A DNA stretch of 64,000 bases, from positions 1-64,000 of the forward strand of contig NZ_RJJT01000008.1 in assembly GCF_003938655.1 (NCBI RefSeq), read 5' to 3'. Numbering within the stretch: the first letter of the stretch is position 1; each line of letters begins with the position of its first letter. This DNA is from Rhizobium pisi (GTDB taxonomy: Bacteria; Pseudomonadota; Alphaproteobacteria; Rhizobiales; Rhizobiaceae). A model generated the notes under the pieces. That model made no database searches and was not told where the DNA came from. It saw only the letters and a list, made by a program, of their open reading frames with translations. Position numbers and translations under genes: made by a program. Below, one piece after another: positions 46,949 through 55,359 of the stretch.

Positions 46949-47320
46949 GCCAGCCGATCGGCGTCGGTTCGGCTGCGTGCCCGATTTTTGGTAGAAGAAG
47001 CTCTCTATCGCAAATGTCGTGCTTGCCGGTGGGATCCAAGGTCAAGATGGCGGCAATTTGCTTTTTCGATCGCGCGCAACCATCTAATAGGCATGACTTG
47101 CGGGAAAATGTCCTCACCCCCAGCAGCCCATTTACCGAAAACCAACCATACTGGGTTGCTTTCCGAGGCGAAAGCCGATTGCTTAGGAAAATCTACTTCT
47201 TCTTCCGCTAGCGGTTAGGAGAGTGAGAGGGGGCATAGGCAAACCCGTGGAATTCTGCTGCTTCGCATCGGGATAAACTACGATTACGATGGCGATGCGG
47301 GAAGGCCGGTTTGAAGAACG
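46949..47320. other. Intergenic stretch, no supported feature
   Basis: 372 bp with only short overlapping open frames of atypical composition, lower GC than the flanks in the middle (about 47.04-47.22 kb). No terminator or clear promoter recognised. Confidence 0.35.
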
Positions 47321-48151
47321 ATGACGACAGAACTGTTTCAAGTTAGATTTTGGGGTGTCCGCGGCAGTATTCCCGTATCAGGCCCCGAGTTCGACCGCTA
47401 CGGCGGTAACACTTCCTGCATCGAAATCCGCTGTGGAAACCGCCGGATGATCTTTGATGCGGGTTCGGGCCTGCGCGAGGCCGGACTGTCGCTGATTGCC
47501 GACGGCGTCAGTGACGTCGATCTGTTCTTCAGCCACTGCCATTACGACCACATCATCGGCCTGCCCTTCTTCAAGGCGATCTACTATCCCTCGATCAACG
47601 TCAACATCTGGTCCGGCCATCTCGACGGCAAGATGAGCACGCGGGAAATGGTGGAGCAGTTCATCAGCCCGCCCTGGTTTCCGGTCAAGACCGACATCTG
47701 CCAGGCGACCATGAACTTCCGTGATTTCCATCCCGGTCAGGTGCTAAATCCCTATGAGGACGTTGTCATCAAGACTTTCATGCTGAACCATCCGGGCGGC
47801 GCCATCGGCTACCGCATCGAATGGCAGGGCCGATCGATCGCTCTCATTTATGATATCGAGCATATTCCCGGCGCTTACGATCCGGTCTCGCTAGAGATGA
47901 TGAAGGACGCCGATCTCGTCGTTTACGACTGCACCTACAACGAAGACGAGATGCAGCGCTTCAAGGGTTTCGGCCATTCGACCTGGCAGCACGGCACCGA
48001 GCTTGCGAAGATGGCGGGCGCCAAGCGCTTCGCCCTGTTCCACCACGCGCCCTCCCGTACCGACGAACAGCTGGCCCAGATGGAAGCACAGGCGCAGGCC
48101 GCCTTCCCCGAATCCTTTGCCGCCCGCGACAATCAGATCGTGGTGATCTAA
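47321..48151 (+). CDS. Metallo-beta-lactamase-fold hydrolase
   Basis: 276 residues. Starts with the Trp-Gly-Val-Arg-Gly-Ser-Ile-Pro motif (11-18), then Ser-His-Cys-His-Tyr-Asp-His (zinc ligands His-x-His-x-Asp-His, near 71-76), further His and Asp (Tyr-Asp-Cys-Thr-Tyr-Asn) and a C-terminal His-His. The opening resembles phosphodiesterase/RNase Z-like members. Its last 4 bp overlap the convergent deacetylase-like gene. Confidence 0.8.
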   Translation: MTTELFQVRFWGVRGSIPVSGPEFDRYGGNTSCIEIRCGNRRMIFDAGSGLREAGLSLIADGVSDVDLFFSHCHYDHIIGLPFFKAIYYPSINVNIWSGHLDGKMSTREMVEQFISPPWFPVKTDICQATMNFRDFHPGQVLNPYEDVVIKTFMLNHPGGAIGYRIEWQGRSIALIYDIEHIPGAYDPVSLEMMKDADLVVYDCTYNEDEMQRFKGFGHSTWQHGTELAKMAGAKRFALFHHAPSRTDEQLAQMEAQAQAAFPESFAARDNQIVVI

Positions 48152-48900
48152 AGCTTCAGAAGCGCCGACGACGACGACCACAGGACGGCAGGATGCCGGC
48201 CTGTCATGGCGAACAATGCCGACAGGAAATTCCACACCGCCGCGTCATGCACCAGATGGTGGGCAAGCACGCCGATAGGCTCGTCGCTGCCAGCAAACCG
48301 GTCGCGGAGCTCCGCCACCAGTTCGGCCACCAATTCCGCCTCACCCCGTCCGCCGCGCGTACCGTGCCAGTCGATGATGTCGACATGGGTGTTGAGAAGC
48401 AGCACCGGGCCGTCCTGTTTTGCCCGCCCGTAGACCGAAAGGGCTGCAAATCCCAGCGTCGGCAGTGCCGGGATGAGGGCGGCATCGATGCGGTTCCACG
48501 GCGGCACCAGCATCGGCAGGAAGCCGGCCGGATGCAGCCGCTGCAGCAACCGGAACCCTTCATGCAATTCGCCGAGCACGGTTTCCGCCGGCCGCTCGCC
48601 GCCGAGTTCCTGCTTCTTCCCTGCCGGTCCTCCGTAATTCGTATGCGACCAGCCATGCACGGCGACGGCGACTGTGGTTTCCCTTGCGAGTCGCGCGGCT
48701 AACTCCTCCCCGGTCAGGCCGGGAATAACGGCGAGCGTCAGCGGAATCTCGTGCTCGCCGGTCAGATCAAGCAACATATCCAGCGGCTGCGTCGGCTCGA
48801 CGGCATCGTCGTCCCGCAGCCAGAACCGCGCGACGCGGCCGGCGGCCTGCCAGCGGTCGAGTTCTCGGCGCAGGGGCTCCCATGCCATGCTGTCGGTCAT
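48148..48900 (-). CDS. Polysaccharide deacetylase-like protein
   Basis: 250 residues. Arg-Asp-Asp-Asp near 29-32 and His-Gly-Trp-Ser-His near 82-86 fit the Asp and His-x3-His metal site of the NodB-type deacetylase fold. A conserved Pro-Pro-Trp-Asn follows near 142. Probable carbohydrate deacetylation; substrate unknown. ATG 48900 has GGAG 7 nt upstream and overlaps the glycosyltransferase stop (TGATG), so the two genes are coupled. Confidence 0.72.
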   Translation of the reverse strand: MTDSMAWEPLRRELDRWQAAGRVARFWLRDDDAVEPTQPLDMLLDLTGEHEIPLTLAVIPGLTGEELAARLARETTVAVAVHGWSHTNYGGPAGKKQELGGERPAETVLGELHEGFRLLQRLHPAGFLPMLVPPWNRIDAALIPALPTLGFAALSVYGRAKQDGPVLLLNTHVDIIDWHGTRGGRGEAELVAELVAELRDRFAGSDEPIGVLAHHLVHDAAVWNFLSALFAMTGRHPAVLWSSSSALLKL

Positions 48901-49988
48901 CACGTCACTCCTGTTGCTGTATTGTCTTGCAATATCCCATCCAGGACGCGCGCCGCCATCGCAAGCGAACGCTCCTCGAGCACGAAGCGCCGCGCCGCCT
49001 GCCCCATCGCGTCGCGCCTTTCCCTGTCGTCGAGCAAGGCAGCCACCGCACTGGCATAGGCGGCCACATCGCCATCCGGCGTCAATAGCCCGGTGACCTC
49101 GGCCTCGACCACCGCCGGCACTCCCGCCGTTTCCTGTGCCACGACAGGCAGGCCGGCGGCCTGGGCCTCCAGATAGGCAAGGCCGTAAGCCTCGCCGCAG
49201 CCCGGCCAGACATAGATGCCGCCGCGCCCGAGCAGTTCGGCAATCTCAACAGCATTCCGCTCGCCAAGCCACTCGACGCGGTTGGAAAGGCCGGCAAACA
49301 GCGCCTGCACCTCTTGTCGCATCGGACCATCGCCGATGACCGCAAGCGTCCAGGGCCGATCTCCGATCAGCCGCAATGCCTTTGCGAGCATCACGTAGCT
49401 CTCCATCTTGTCTCCGGCCCGCATCATCGCGACCGTCATCAGCCGGTGCGGATCGGGCGTCGGCGACACAGCTTCGAACAATGCCGTGTCGATGAAGGGT
49501 TTCAGATGGGCAAGTCGCGCCTCTGGAAAGGCGGCTGCAAGACCTGCCTGATCGCGCTCCGTGAAACTGATGCTAACCGCCGCCCGCATGATCGCCTCGC
49601 CGACCGGCTTTTGGACAGCCGCCCAGCCGGTCCTGTCGCGCTTTGCCGCATAGGAGGCTTCGGCGGTGACATAAGGAATGGCGAATTCGGCGGATATCGC
49701 CGGCCCGAAAGGGTCGGGTGATTTGTAATAGGGGTGGTAGCAGAACCAGAGCTCGGGTTGCGGCGCGGATTTCCATTTCCACTGCAGCCGCTCCAGTTCG
49801 GCACGAATGGCGGGTTCGAGCGCCGCGGCCGCCTCCGGCGTCGCCGTATAGGTGCGGAATTCGGAGGCCACGTCGACCTCATGCCCGGCAAGCTCCAGCG
49901 CCCGGATCAGCAGCCGCGCCATCAGCCGGTCGCCTGATGGCACCGGGTGGTTCGGCGATTTCATCGGTGCGTAGAAAGCCACCCGCAT
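48900..49988 (-). CDS. Glycosyltransferase, GT4-type
   Basis: 362 residues with the GT-B fold pattern: N-terminal Ser-Gly-Asp-Arg (19-22) and a C-terminal donor-site motif Gly-Glu-Ala-Tyr-Gly-Leu-Ala-Tyr-Leu-Glu-Ala-Gln near 260, the E-x7-E of retaining transferases. ATG 49988 has GAGAGG 5 nt upstream; a GTG at 49994 is too close to it. Coupled to the deacetylase-like gene, suggesting joint work on one glycan. Confidence 0.8.
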   Translation of the reverse strand: MRVAFYAPMKSPNHPVPSGDRLMARLLIRALELAGHEVDVASEFRTYTATPEAAAALEPAIRAELERLQWKWKSAPQPELWFCYHPYYKSPDPFGPAISAEFAIPYVTAEASYAAKRDRTGWAAVQKPVGEAIMRAAVSISFTERDQAGLAAAFPEARLAHLKPFIDTALFEAVSPTPDPHRLMTVAMMRAGDKMESYVMLAKALRLIGDRPWTLAVIGDGPMRQEVQALFAGLSNRVEWLGERNAVEIAELLGRGGIYVWPGCGEAYGLAYLEAQAAGLPVVAQETAGVPAVVEAEVTGLLTPDGDVAAYASAVAALLDDRERRDAMGQAARRFVLEERSLAMAARVLDGILQDNTATGVT

Positions 49989-50170
49989 TGACACCTCTCA
50001 CAAGACACACTGTTTACCTCAGGCACTCGCGCCTGCGGCGAAAATTTCCGCTATTGTCCCTTTCCCTAAAACTTGCGCATAAGCATATGGAATGTGATCG
50101 CGATCGAAGCAATTCCGCCTCTTTCTCAATCTCTATGGGCCTGCGGTTACATCGACAAGAACGGGAATGA

Positions 50171-51889
50171 ATGACGACGGTCTCGGCCACAGGGATTTTT
50201 TCGGAACGCACGATTAGAAGGGCAAGGCTCGGTTCCGGCCTCGTCATTTTCATCTTCGTCCTGCTGCATTTGTCAAACCATGCAATTGGCCTGATTTCTG
50301 TCGCCGCCGCCGATAAAGGCGCCCATCTCTTCCTCATGATCTGGCGCAATCCTGTCGGGACCGCCATCTTCTATTCGTCGGTCCTCATCCATATCGCGCT
50401 GGTGCTGCGCGCCATCTACATGCGCCGCAGCCTCGTCATGCCGAAGGGGGAAATGGCGCAGATCGTGCTCGGCTTGATGATCCCGCTGCTTCTAATCGAT
50501 CATGTCATCGGCACGCGTATCGCCCACGCGTTCTACGGCTACATCGATGACTACGACGCGGTCGTCAGCATGCTCTGGATCAGGAATCCGACAAACGGTA
50601 TGCGGCAGGCGCTCGGTGTCGTCGCCGTCTGGATCCATGGCTGTATCGGCATCCATTTCTGGCTGCGCTACCGCCCCTGGTACCCGGCCTTCGCGCCCCT
50701 CCTGCTGGCGCTTGCGATCCTCGTGCCGGTGCTCTCGCTGCTCGGCTTCGTCGAAATGGGCCGCACGCTCGCCGATCCCTCCTACCGGCAGGCAATGACG
50801 ATCAGCGCCTACAAGGAGGGCGTCAACACCCATTACACTTCGAATCCGGAGGTTCACCGCCAGGTGGCCATGATCCGCGCCGGGCTCTACGGCGCCTTCT
50901 CGGCCTCGCTACTCATCGTCGTTGTCGCCCGCGCCCGGCGCAAGCTCAAGGAGCGGCTCGACCAGGTTGCCGTGCATTATCCGGGCGGCGAGGTGATCCG
51001 CGTGCCGCGCGGCTTCTCGGTACTGGAAGCAAGCCGGCTCGGCGGCCTGCCGCATTATTCCGTCTGCGGCGGCAAGGGCCAGTGCTCCACATGCCGGGTA
51101 CAGATCCTCGGCGATTACGAAAACCTGCCGGCCCCCGACAAGATGGAACAGACGACGCTGAGACGCATCAATGCCGGCCCGGATGTCCGGCTCGCCTGCC
51201 AGCTTCGCCCGAACAGCGACGTTGCGGTGGCGCCGCTTCTGGTGCCGGCGGTCGAAGCGGCGCTGCCTGCCAACAGCCAGGAGACGAGCCCCGGCCGCGA
51301 GCGCGAGATCGCCGTGCTCTTCGTCGATATCCGCCACTTCACCACGCTGACGGAAACCCGCCTGCCCTTCGACGTCGTCTTCCTGCTGAACCGCTATTTC
51401 GCCATCATCGGCAAGGCTGTGGAGCAGGCGGGCGGGCGGCTCGACAAGTTCATCGGCGACGGCGCCATGGCGCTTTTCGGCCTCGGCACCACGCCGGAGG
51501 AGGCGTGCCGCCAGGCGCTCAACGCGGCAGCTGCGATCGTCGCCGAAATCGAGAAACTCGCCGCGGAACTCGCTGATGAACTGGCGCTGCCGTTGCGCAT
51601 CGCCATCGGCATTCACACCGGCCCCGCCGTCGTCGGCACGATGGGATATGGCCGGGTGCGCAGCATGACGGCGATCGGCGACACCGTCAACGTTGCGAGC
51701 CGGCTCGAGAGTGCCGCCAAGGAATTCGAAGCGGCGATCGTGATTTCCGAGCCGGTGGCAAGTCTTTCCGGCGCCGATCTTTCCGGCATCGAGAGCCGTG
51801 AAATCAGTGTGCGCGGCCGGGCGCTGCCCTTGAAAGTCTATGTCATTCCGAGAGAAAAAGCGGCAGAACCGCTCGAAGGAAAAGGCTGA
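50171..51889 (+). CDS. Class III adenylate/guanylate cyclase with membrane and 2Fe-2S ferredoxin domains
   Basis: 572 residues in three parts. An N-terminal membrane domain (about 20-255, six helices or so) carries His at 33, 37, 74, 111, 119, 156 and 162, reminiscent of b-haem-binding SdhC/FrdC-like proteins. A ferredoxin domain (about 265-355) has Cys299-x5-Cys305-x2-Cys308-x34-Cys343. A class III cyclase domain (about 375-560) has metal Asp386 and Asp430 and Asn507/Arg511. It probably senses redox state or electron flow and makes a cyclic nucleotide. Overlaps the FkbM gene by one base. Confidence 0.85.
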   Translation: MTTVSATGIFSERTIRRARLGSGLVIFIFVLLHLSNHAIGLISVAAADKGAHLFLMIWRNPVGTAIFYSSVLIHIALVLRAIYMRRSLVMPKGEMAQIVLGLMIPLLLIDHVIGTRIAHAFYGYIDDYDAVVSMLWIRNPTNGMRQALGVVAVWIHGCIGIHFWLRYRPWYPAFAPLLLALAILVPVLSLLGFVEMGRTLADPSYRQAMTISAYKEGVNTHYTSNPEVHRQVAMIRAGLYGAFSASLLIVVVARARRKLKERLDQVAVHYPGGEVIRVPRGFSVLEASRLGGLPHYSVCGGKGQCSTCRVQILGDYENLPAPDKMEQTTLRRINAGPDVRLACQLRPNSDVAVAPLLVPAVEAALPANSQETSPGREREIAVLFVDIRHFTTLTETRLPFDVVFLLNRYFAIIGKAVEQAGGRLDKFIGDGAMALFGLGTTPEEACRQALNAAAAIVAEIEKLAAELADELALPLRIAIGIHTGPAVVGTMGYGRVRSMTAIGDTVNVASRLESAAKEFEAAIVISEPVASLSGADLSGIESREISVRGRALPLKVYVIPREKAAEPLEGKG

Positions 51890-52767
51890 TGTCCGGCAGG
51901 CCCTGGCTGACCACGAAATACTGGAAGCGCCGCCTGCGCAAGGCGCGCAATGCCGCGGCTTCGCGCTTCTTTGACACCCGCTTCGGCCGCCGCCTGCTGA
52001 TCGAGAATATCGGTCCCCGCGTCGTCTCCATGACGGTTGACGCCGGCGACCATCTGATGACCTTCTCGCCCTCGGACTATATCGGCCGCAAGGTCTTCCG
52101 GAAGGGTCATTTCGAGCGTGAGGCCGTCGACCGGCTGATTGTCATCCTGCGCGAGCGCGGTCTGCTCAGAAAGGATGCGACGCTGCTCGAGATCGGCGGC
52201 AATATCGGCACCCAGACCGTCTATTTTGCCCTCAGCGGCGCCTACACCAAGATCGTCAGCATCGAGCCCGACCCGCGCAATTTCCCGCTGCTTCAGCGCA
52301 ACATCCGCCAGAACCGGCTGGAGGAAAAGGTCCGGCTCGTCAATTGCGCCGCCGGCGAGAGCGAAGGCGAGATCGATTTTTTCCTCAACCTCGACAATCA
52401 CGGCAAGAGCAGCGCCATCCGTCAGAGCCCGAGAGACAAGAAGATCAGCGTGCCGGTGAAGCCTGTTTCCGAGATCCTCGCCGGGCTTTCGGTCGATCCG
52501 GCGTCCATCGGCCTCGTCTGGATGGATATCGAGGGCTATGAGCCGGTCGCCTGCCGGTCGATGCAGCCGCTGCTTGAGCGCCGCGTACCGCTCTACATGG
52601 AGTTCACGCCGCTCTTTTACGGACCTGAGGGAACGAAAGCCTTCAAGAACATGCTTTCCGGCTTCTACGAGGATTGCCTTGTCATCTTCGAGGACCGCGA
52701 AGAGGAAATAAAGGTTCGTGACCTGCCGGGCGATTTCGATCAATACAACGTGCTCTTCCTGCCCTAA
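51889..52767 (+). CDS. FkbM-family methyltransferase
   Basis: 292 residues. SAM loop Leu-Glu-Ile-Gly-Gly-Asn-Ile-Gly-Thr near 99-107; the FkbM core runs to about 240 with Trp-Met-Asp-Ile-Glu-Gly-Tyr near 208-214. Such enzymes O-methylate glycans or small molecules. The start sits in a TGATG overlap with the cyclase gene, so expression is coupled; why a methyltransferase should follow a cyclase is unclear. Confidence 0.8.
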   Translation: MSGRPWLTTKYWKRRLRKARNAAASRFFDTRFGRRLLIENIGPRVVSMTVDAGDHLMTFSPSDYIGRKVFRKGHFEREAVDRLIVILRERGLLRKDATLLEIGGNIGTQTVYFALSGAYTKIVSIEPDPRNFPLLQRNIRQNRLEEKVRLVNCAAGESEGEIDFFLNLDNHGKSSAIRQSPRDKKISVPVKPVSEILAGLSVDPASIGLVWMDIEGYEPVACRSMQPLLERRVPLYMEFTPLFYGPEGTKAFKNMLSGFYEDCLVIFEDREEEIKVRDLPGDFDQYNVLFLP

Positions 52768-52832
52768 GGCGCGTCGCGATCTTTCAGATTCGATGCCATT
52801 GCCCCGTTTGTGCCGATCGCCCCCTCTCCGGT

Positions 52833-53963
52833 CTACGCGACCTCTGCCGAACTCCCGTCATAGCTCTTGTTTGCCGCATTCTGCACCAATGCGATGGCAA
52901 TCGGCGGGAAGAGAAAGCTCCAGAAGGCGAGCCAGGGGATAGAGATCAGGCGCCCCTTGCCGCTTTTGCTCCCGCGATCGTTGAGGAGATCGGCGAGCGT
53001 CACCAGCAGAACAGGCAGGCCGAGCGGCACGAGGATCGTGACCAGCATGGCGGCAAGTGGTGTGAGCAGGCGCTGCGAGGGTGCAGCTCCCGCAAGTTCG
53101 CCGTGGATACGATAGGACCAATAGGCAAGATAGATGAAGGCGGCGATCGCGATGACAAGCACCAGGAGGGCGAGAAGCAACATGATCTCGAAGTAGCCGT
53201 TCGCCTCGAGATTATCGACCTGAAAGCCGTAGACGCCAAGAGTGAGGAGGAAGATCAGCACCAGTGGCGTGGTCAGGATCGCGGCGACCATGAGCGGCGA
53301 TCGCTTTTGCGGAGCGATCGGCCTGTGACGCCGGCGCGGCGTGTCGTCGAAAGCCAGATGTTGCGTCGGCAGAAGCAGGATGATGGCAATCACGAGACAG
53401 GAGAGGAAACCCAGGATGACAGGCACACCGCCTTGGTCGGCCTGATATAACCAGGAGACGCCGCTGGGTGCGAAAGCCGAGGTCAGGATCGTTGTCGACA
53501 TCAGCGTGAACGCGCAGCCGAAATCGATCTTACCGGGCCGCCCGCCAACCAGGAATATGGCAATCGCAAGCGGAAAAACAGCCCGGACTGTGCCGAATAG
53601 TGATCCGAACAGAAAGAGGAAGACTGGCGAAGCCCAGAGTGCCGGCGCGGGCACGACGCTGACGGCGACAAGGGCGCAGACGAAAAGGGGCACGATCAGC
53701 GCCGGCCGTCCATGGCGGCTGCCAACCACAAAGGCCAGGAAGGCGCCGATGATCCAGCCCGCATTGGAGCCGAGATAGAAGATCGCGACAGTCTGATAGT
53801 CGCTACCGGTCTCCCGCGCAATCAGCGGAAAAACCGTAGTCAGCCCCTGCCCGCTGACTGCCACAAGCAGCGAGGCAAGGAACAGCGCCCAATAACGATA
53901 CGTGCCGAGGAAATCGGCCAGCGTCCATTCGACCTTGCTAGAAGGCTGAGAGGTGTTGTCCAT
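52833..53963 (-). CDS. Polytopic membrane protein, MFS-like N-terminal half
   Basis: 376 residues with about 10 hydrophobic segments. The first half resembles the N-terminal six helices of major-facilitator proteins; after a Pro/Arg-rich loop near 235-250 the rest does not match an MFS C-half. ATG 53963 (GGAG 11 nt upstream) is preferred; the frame stays open to 54236 but that extension lacks protein-like composition. Function unknown. Confidence 0.6.
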   Translation of the reverse strand: MDNTSQPSSKVEWTLADFLGTYRYWALFLASLLVAVSGQGLTTVFPLIARETGSDYQTVAIFYLGSNAGWIIGAFLAFVVGSRHGRPALIVPLFVCALVAVSVVPAPALWASPVFLFLFGSLFGTVRAVFPLAIAIFLVGGRPGKIDFGCAFTLMSTTILTSAFAPSGVSWLYQADQGGVPVILGFLSCLVIAIILLLPTQHLAFDDTPRRRHRPIAPQKRSPLMVAAILTTPLVLIFLLTLGVYGFQVDNLEANGYFEIMLLLALLVLVIAIAAFIYLAYWSYRIHGELAGAAPSQRLLTPLAAMLVTILVPLGLPVLLVTLADLLNDRGSKSGKGRLISIPWLAFWSFLFPPIAIALVQNAANKSYDGSSAEVA

Positions 53964-54357
53964 CTCTGAATCGGCTCCATTCGAAATCATCGCTCTTCGG
54001 CTCAATGGCGAACCGGTGAAATACCGGCCGCCATGACGCAAATAGAAGGGCAACGACGATTTTCGAGAGGTTTGGAGGCCATTTAATCGCGGACTCTTCA
54101 TTCGTGCCCCAACGAGGTGAATGCCGACGGGGAGATGGGCCACGAACTTTCGGCAGCCGCAGTCAGGCTGTCTGTGCCGCGCGGAGAGCTCACATCGACG
54201 CCTTGTGCAAGCCCGCAAAAAGCGGTTAGCTGCCATCGTTGGGGACGCTCATTTCTGCATAGTTAGACAAGCACTGAGACGTGTCCACATTTCGAGGAAA
54301 ATCTCGTGCACTGGTCTAAACCGCTTAGAGTGCGGCGGCCGCTACAAAGACGTCAAC
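53964..54357. other. Intergenic stretch upstream of the truncated DUF3095 gene
   Basis: About 390 bp with no supported gene. An open frame continues from the DUF3095 gene up to 54121, but the encoded residues do not look like a DUF3095 N-terminus. A boundary of homology falls at about 54340, just before the Arg-Tyr-Lys codons, suggesting that unrelated sequence has replaced the gene's 5' end. Confidence 0.45.
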
Positions 54358-55359
54358 ATGGCAGGCGCCAGCGTCATATCGGCGGTCTTGAATTCCGTCG
54401 GCAAGGGCGACTATCCCTTCGTCTTCGGCGGCGACGGCGCGCTGATCGCGCTTCCAGGTTCGCTGGAACAGACGGCGCGCGCGGCACTTGCCGCCGTCCA
54501 GGTCTGGGTCGAGGAAGATCTGAAGCTGATGCTGCGCATCGCCATCGTTCCGGTCGCCGACACGCGCACCGAGGGCCTCGACGTCCGCGTCGCGCGTTAC
54601 TCCGCAAGCCCCTACGTCACCTATGCGATGTTCTGGGGCGGCGGCACCAGCTGGGCCGAAAGGCAGATGAAGCTCGGCCGCTACGGCGTTGCGCACGCGC
54701 CTAAGGGAACGCGCCCTGATCTCACGGGCCTCTCCTGCCGCTGGAGCCCGATCGGGGCGCGCAACGGCGAGATCGTCTCGATCATCGCCGTACCAGGCGA
54801 AGGCCGGCCGGGCCAGGAATTCCGCGATCTCGTCAACGGCATCGTCGCCATCACTACAGAGCAGAACCGTGACAGCCATCCCGTGCCGGCTGATGGTCCG
54901 GACCTTGCCTTCTCGCTGCACGGCATCAACCGGGAGGCCAAGGCCACCGCACCAGCAGGCCGGCGATTGCGGCAGAAGTTCATCATCTTCCTGCAGCTCG
55001 GCATTACGGTCCTGTTCCACAAGCTCGGCATTCCGCTCGGCAAGTTCGACGCCCGCCGCTACAAGCGCGACGTCGCCGGCAATTCCGATTTCCGCAAGTT
55101 CGACGACGGGCTGAAGATGACGGTCGACGTCGACGCCGACCACCTGAAACGGATCGAGACGCTGCTGGAAGAGGCGCGGACCAAGGGCATTGCCCGCTAC
55201 GGCCTACACCGGCAGGCCTCGGCGCTGATGACCTGCTTCGTGCCGACGCCGATTTCGCGCGACCACATGCATTTCATCGACGGTGCGGCGGGCGGTTACG
55301 CGGTGGCCGCAAGCCAAATGACCGGCAAGTCCCTTTCGGCTGTTTCCATTACGCCTTGA
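54358..55359 (+). CDS. DUF3095-family protein, N-terminally truncated
   Basis: Residues from about 54340 onward match DUF3095 (Arg-Tyr-Lys-x-Val-Asn-Met-Ala-Gly-Ala, then Phe-Val-Phe-Gly-Gly-Asp-Gly-Ala), a family with a nucleotide-cyclase-like fold. The family normally has about 60 more residues upstream, including an Asp-Val-Val-x-Ser-Thr metal motif; these are not found in any frame here. ATG 54358 is the first internal Met but has no ribosome-binding site. It may be a pseudogene or a shortened expressed protein. Overlaps the convergent dehydrogenase gene by 11 bp. Confidence 0.6.
   Translation: MAGASVISAVLNSVGKGDYPFVFGGDGALIALPGSLEQTARAALAAVQVWVEEDLKLMLRIAIVPVADTRTEGLDVRVARYSASPYVTYAMFWGGGTSWAERQMKLGRYGVAHAPKGTRPDLTGLSCRWSPIGARNGEIVSIIAVPGEGRPGQEFRDLVNGIVAITTEQNRDSHPVPADGPDLAFSLHGINREAKATAPAGRRLRQKFIIFLQLGITVLFHKLGIPLGKFDARRYKRDVAGNSDFRKFDDGLKMTVDVDADHLKRIETLLEEARTKGIARYGLHRQASALMTCFVPTPISRDHMHFIDGAAGGYAVAASQMTGKSLSAVSITP

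Noticed and set aside
46988..47218. Two overlapping short frames in the gap after the short-chain dehydrogenase
   Set aside because: Shifted versions of the same stretch, no start signals, no family resemblance.
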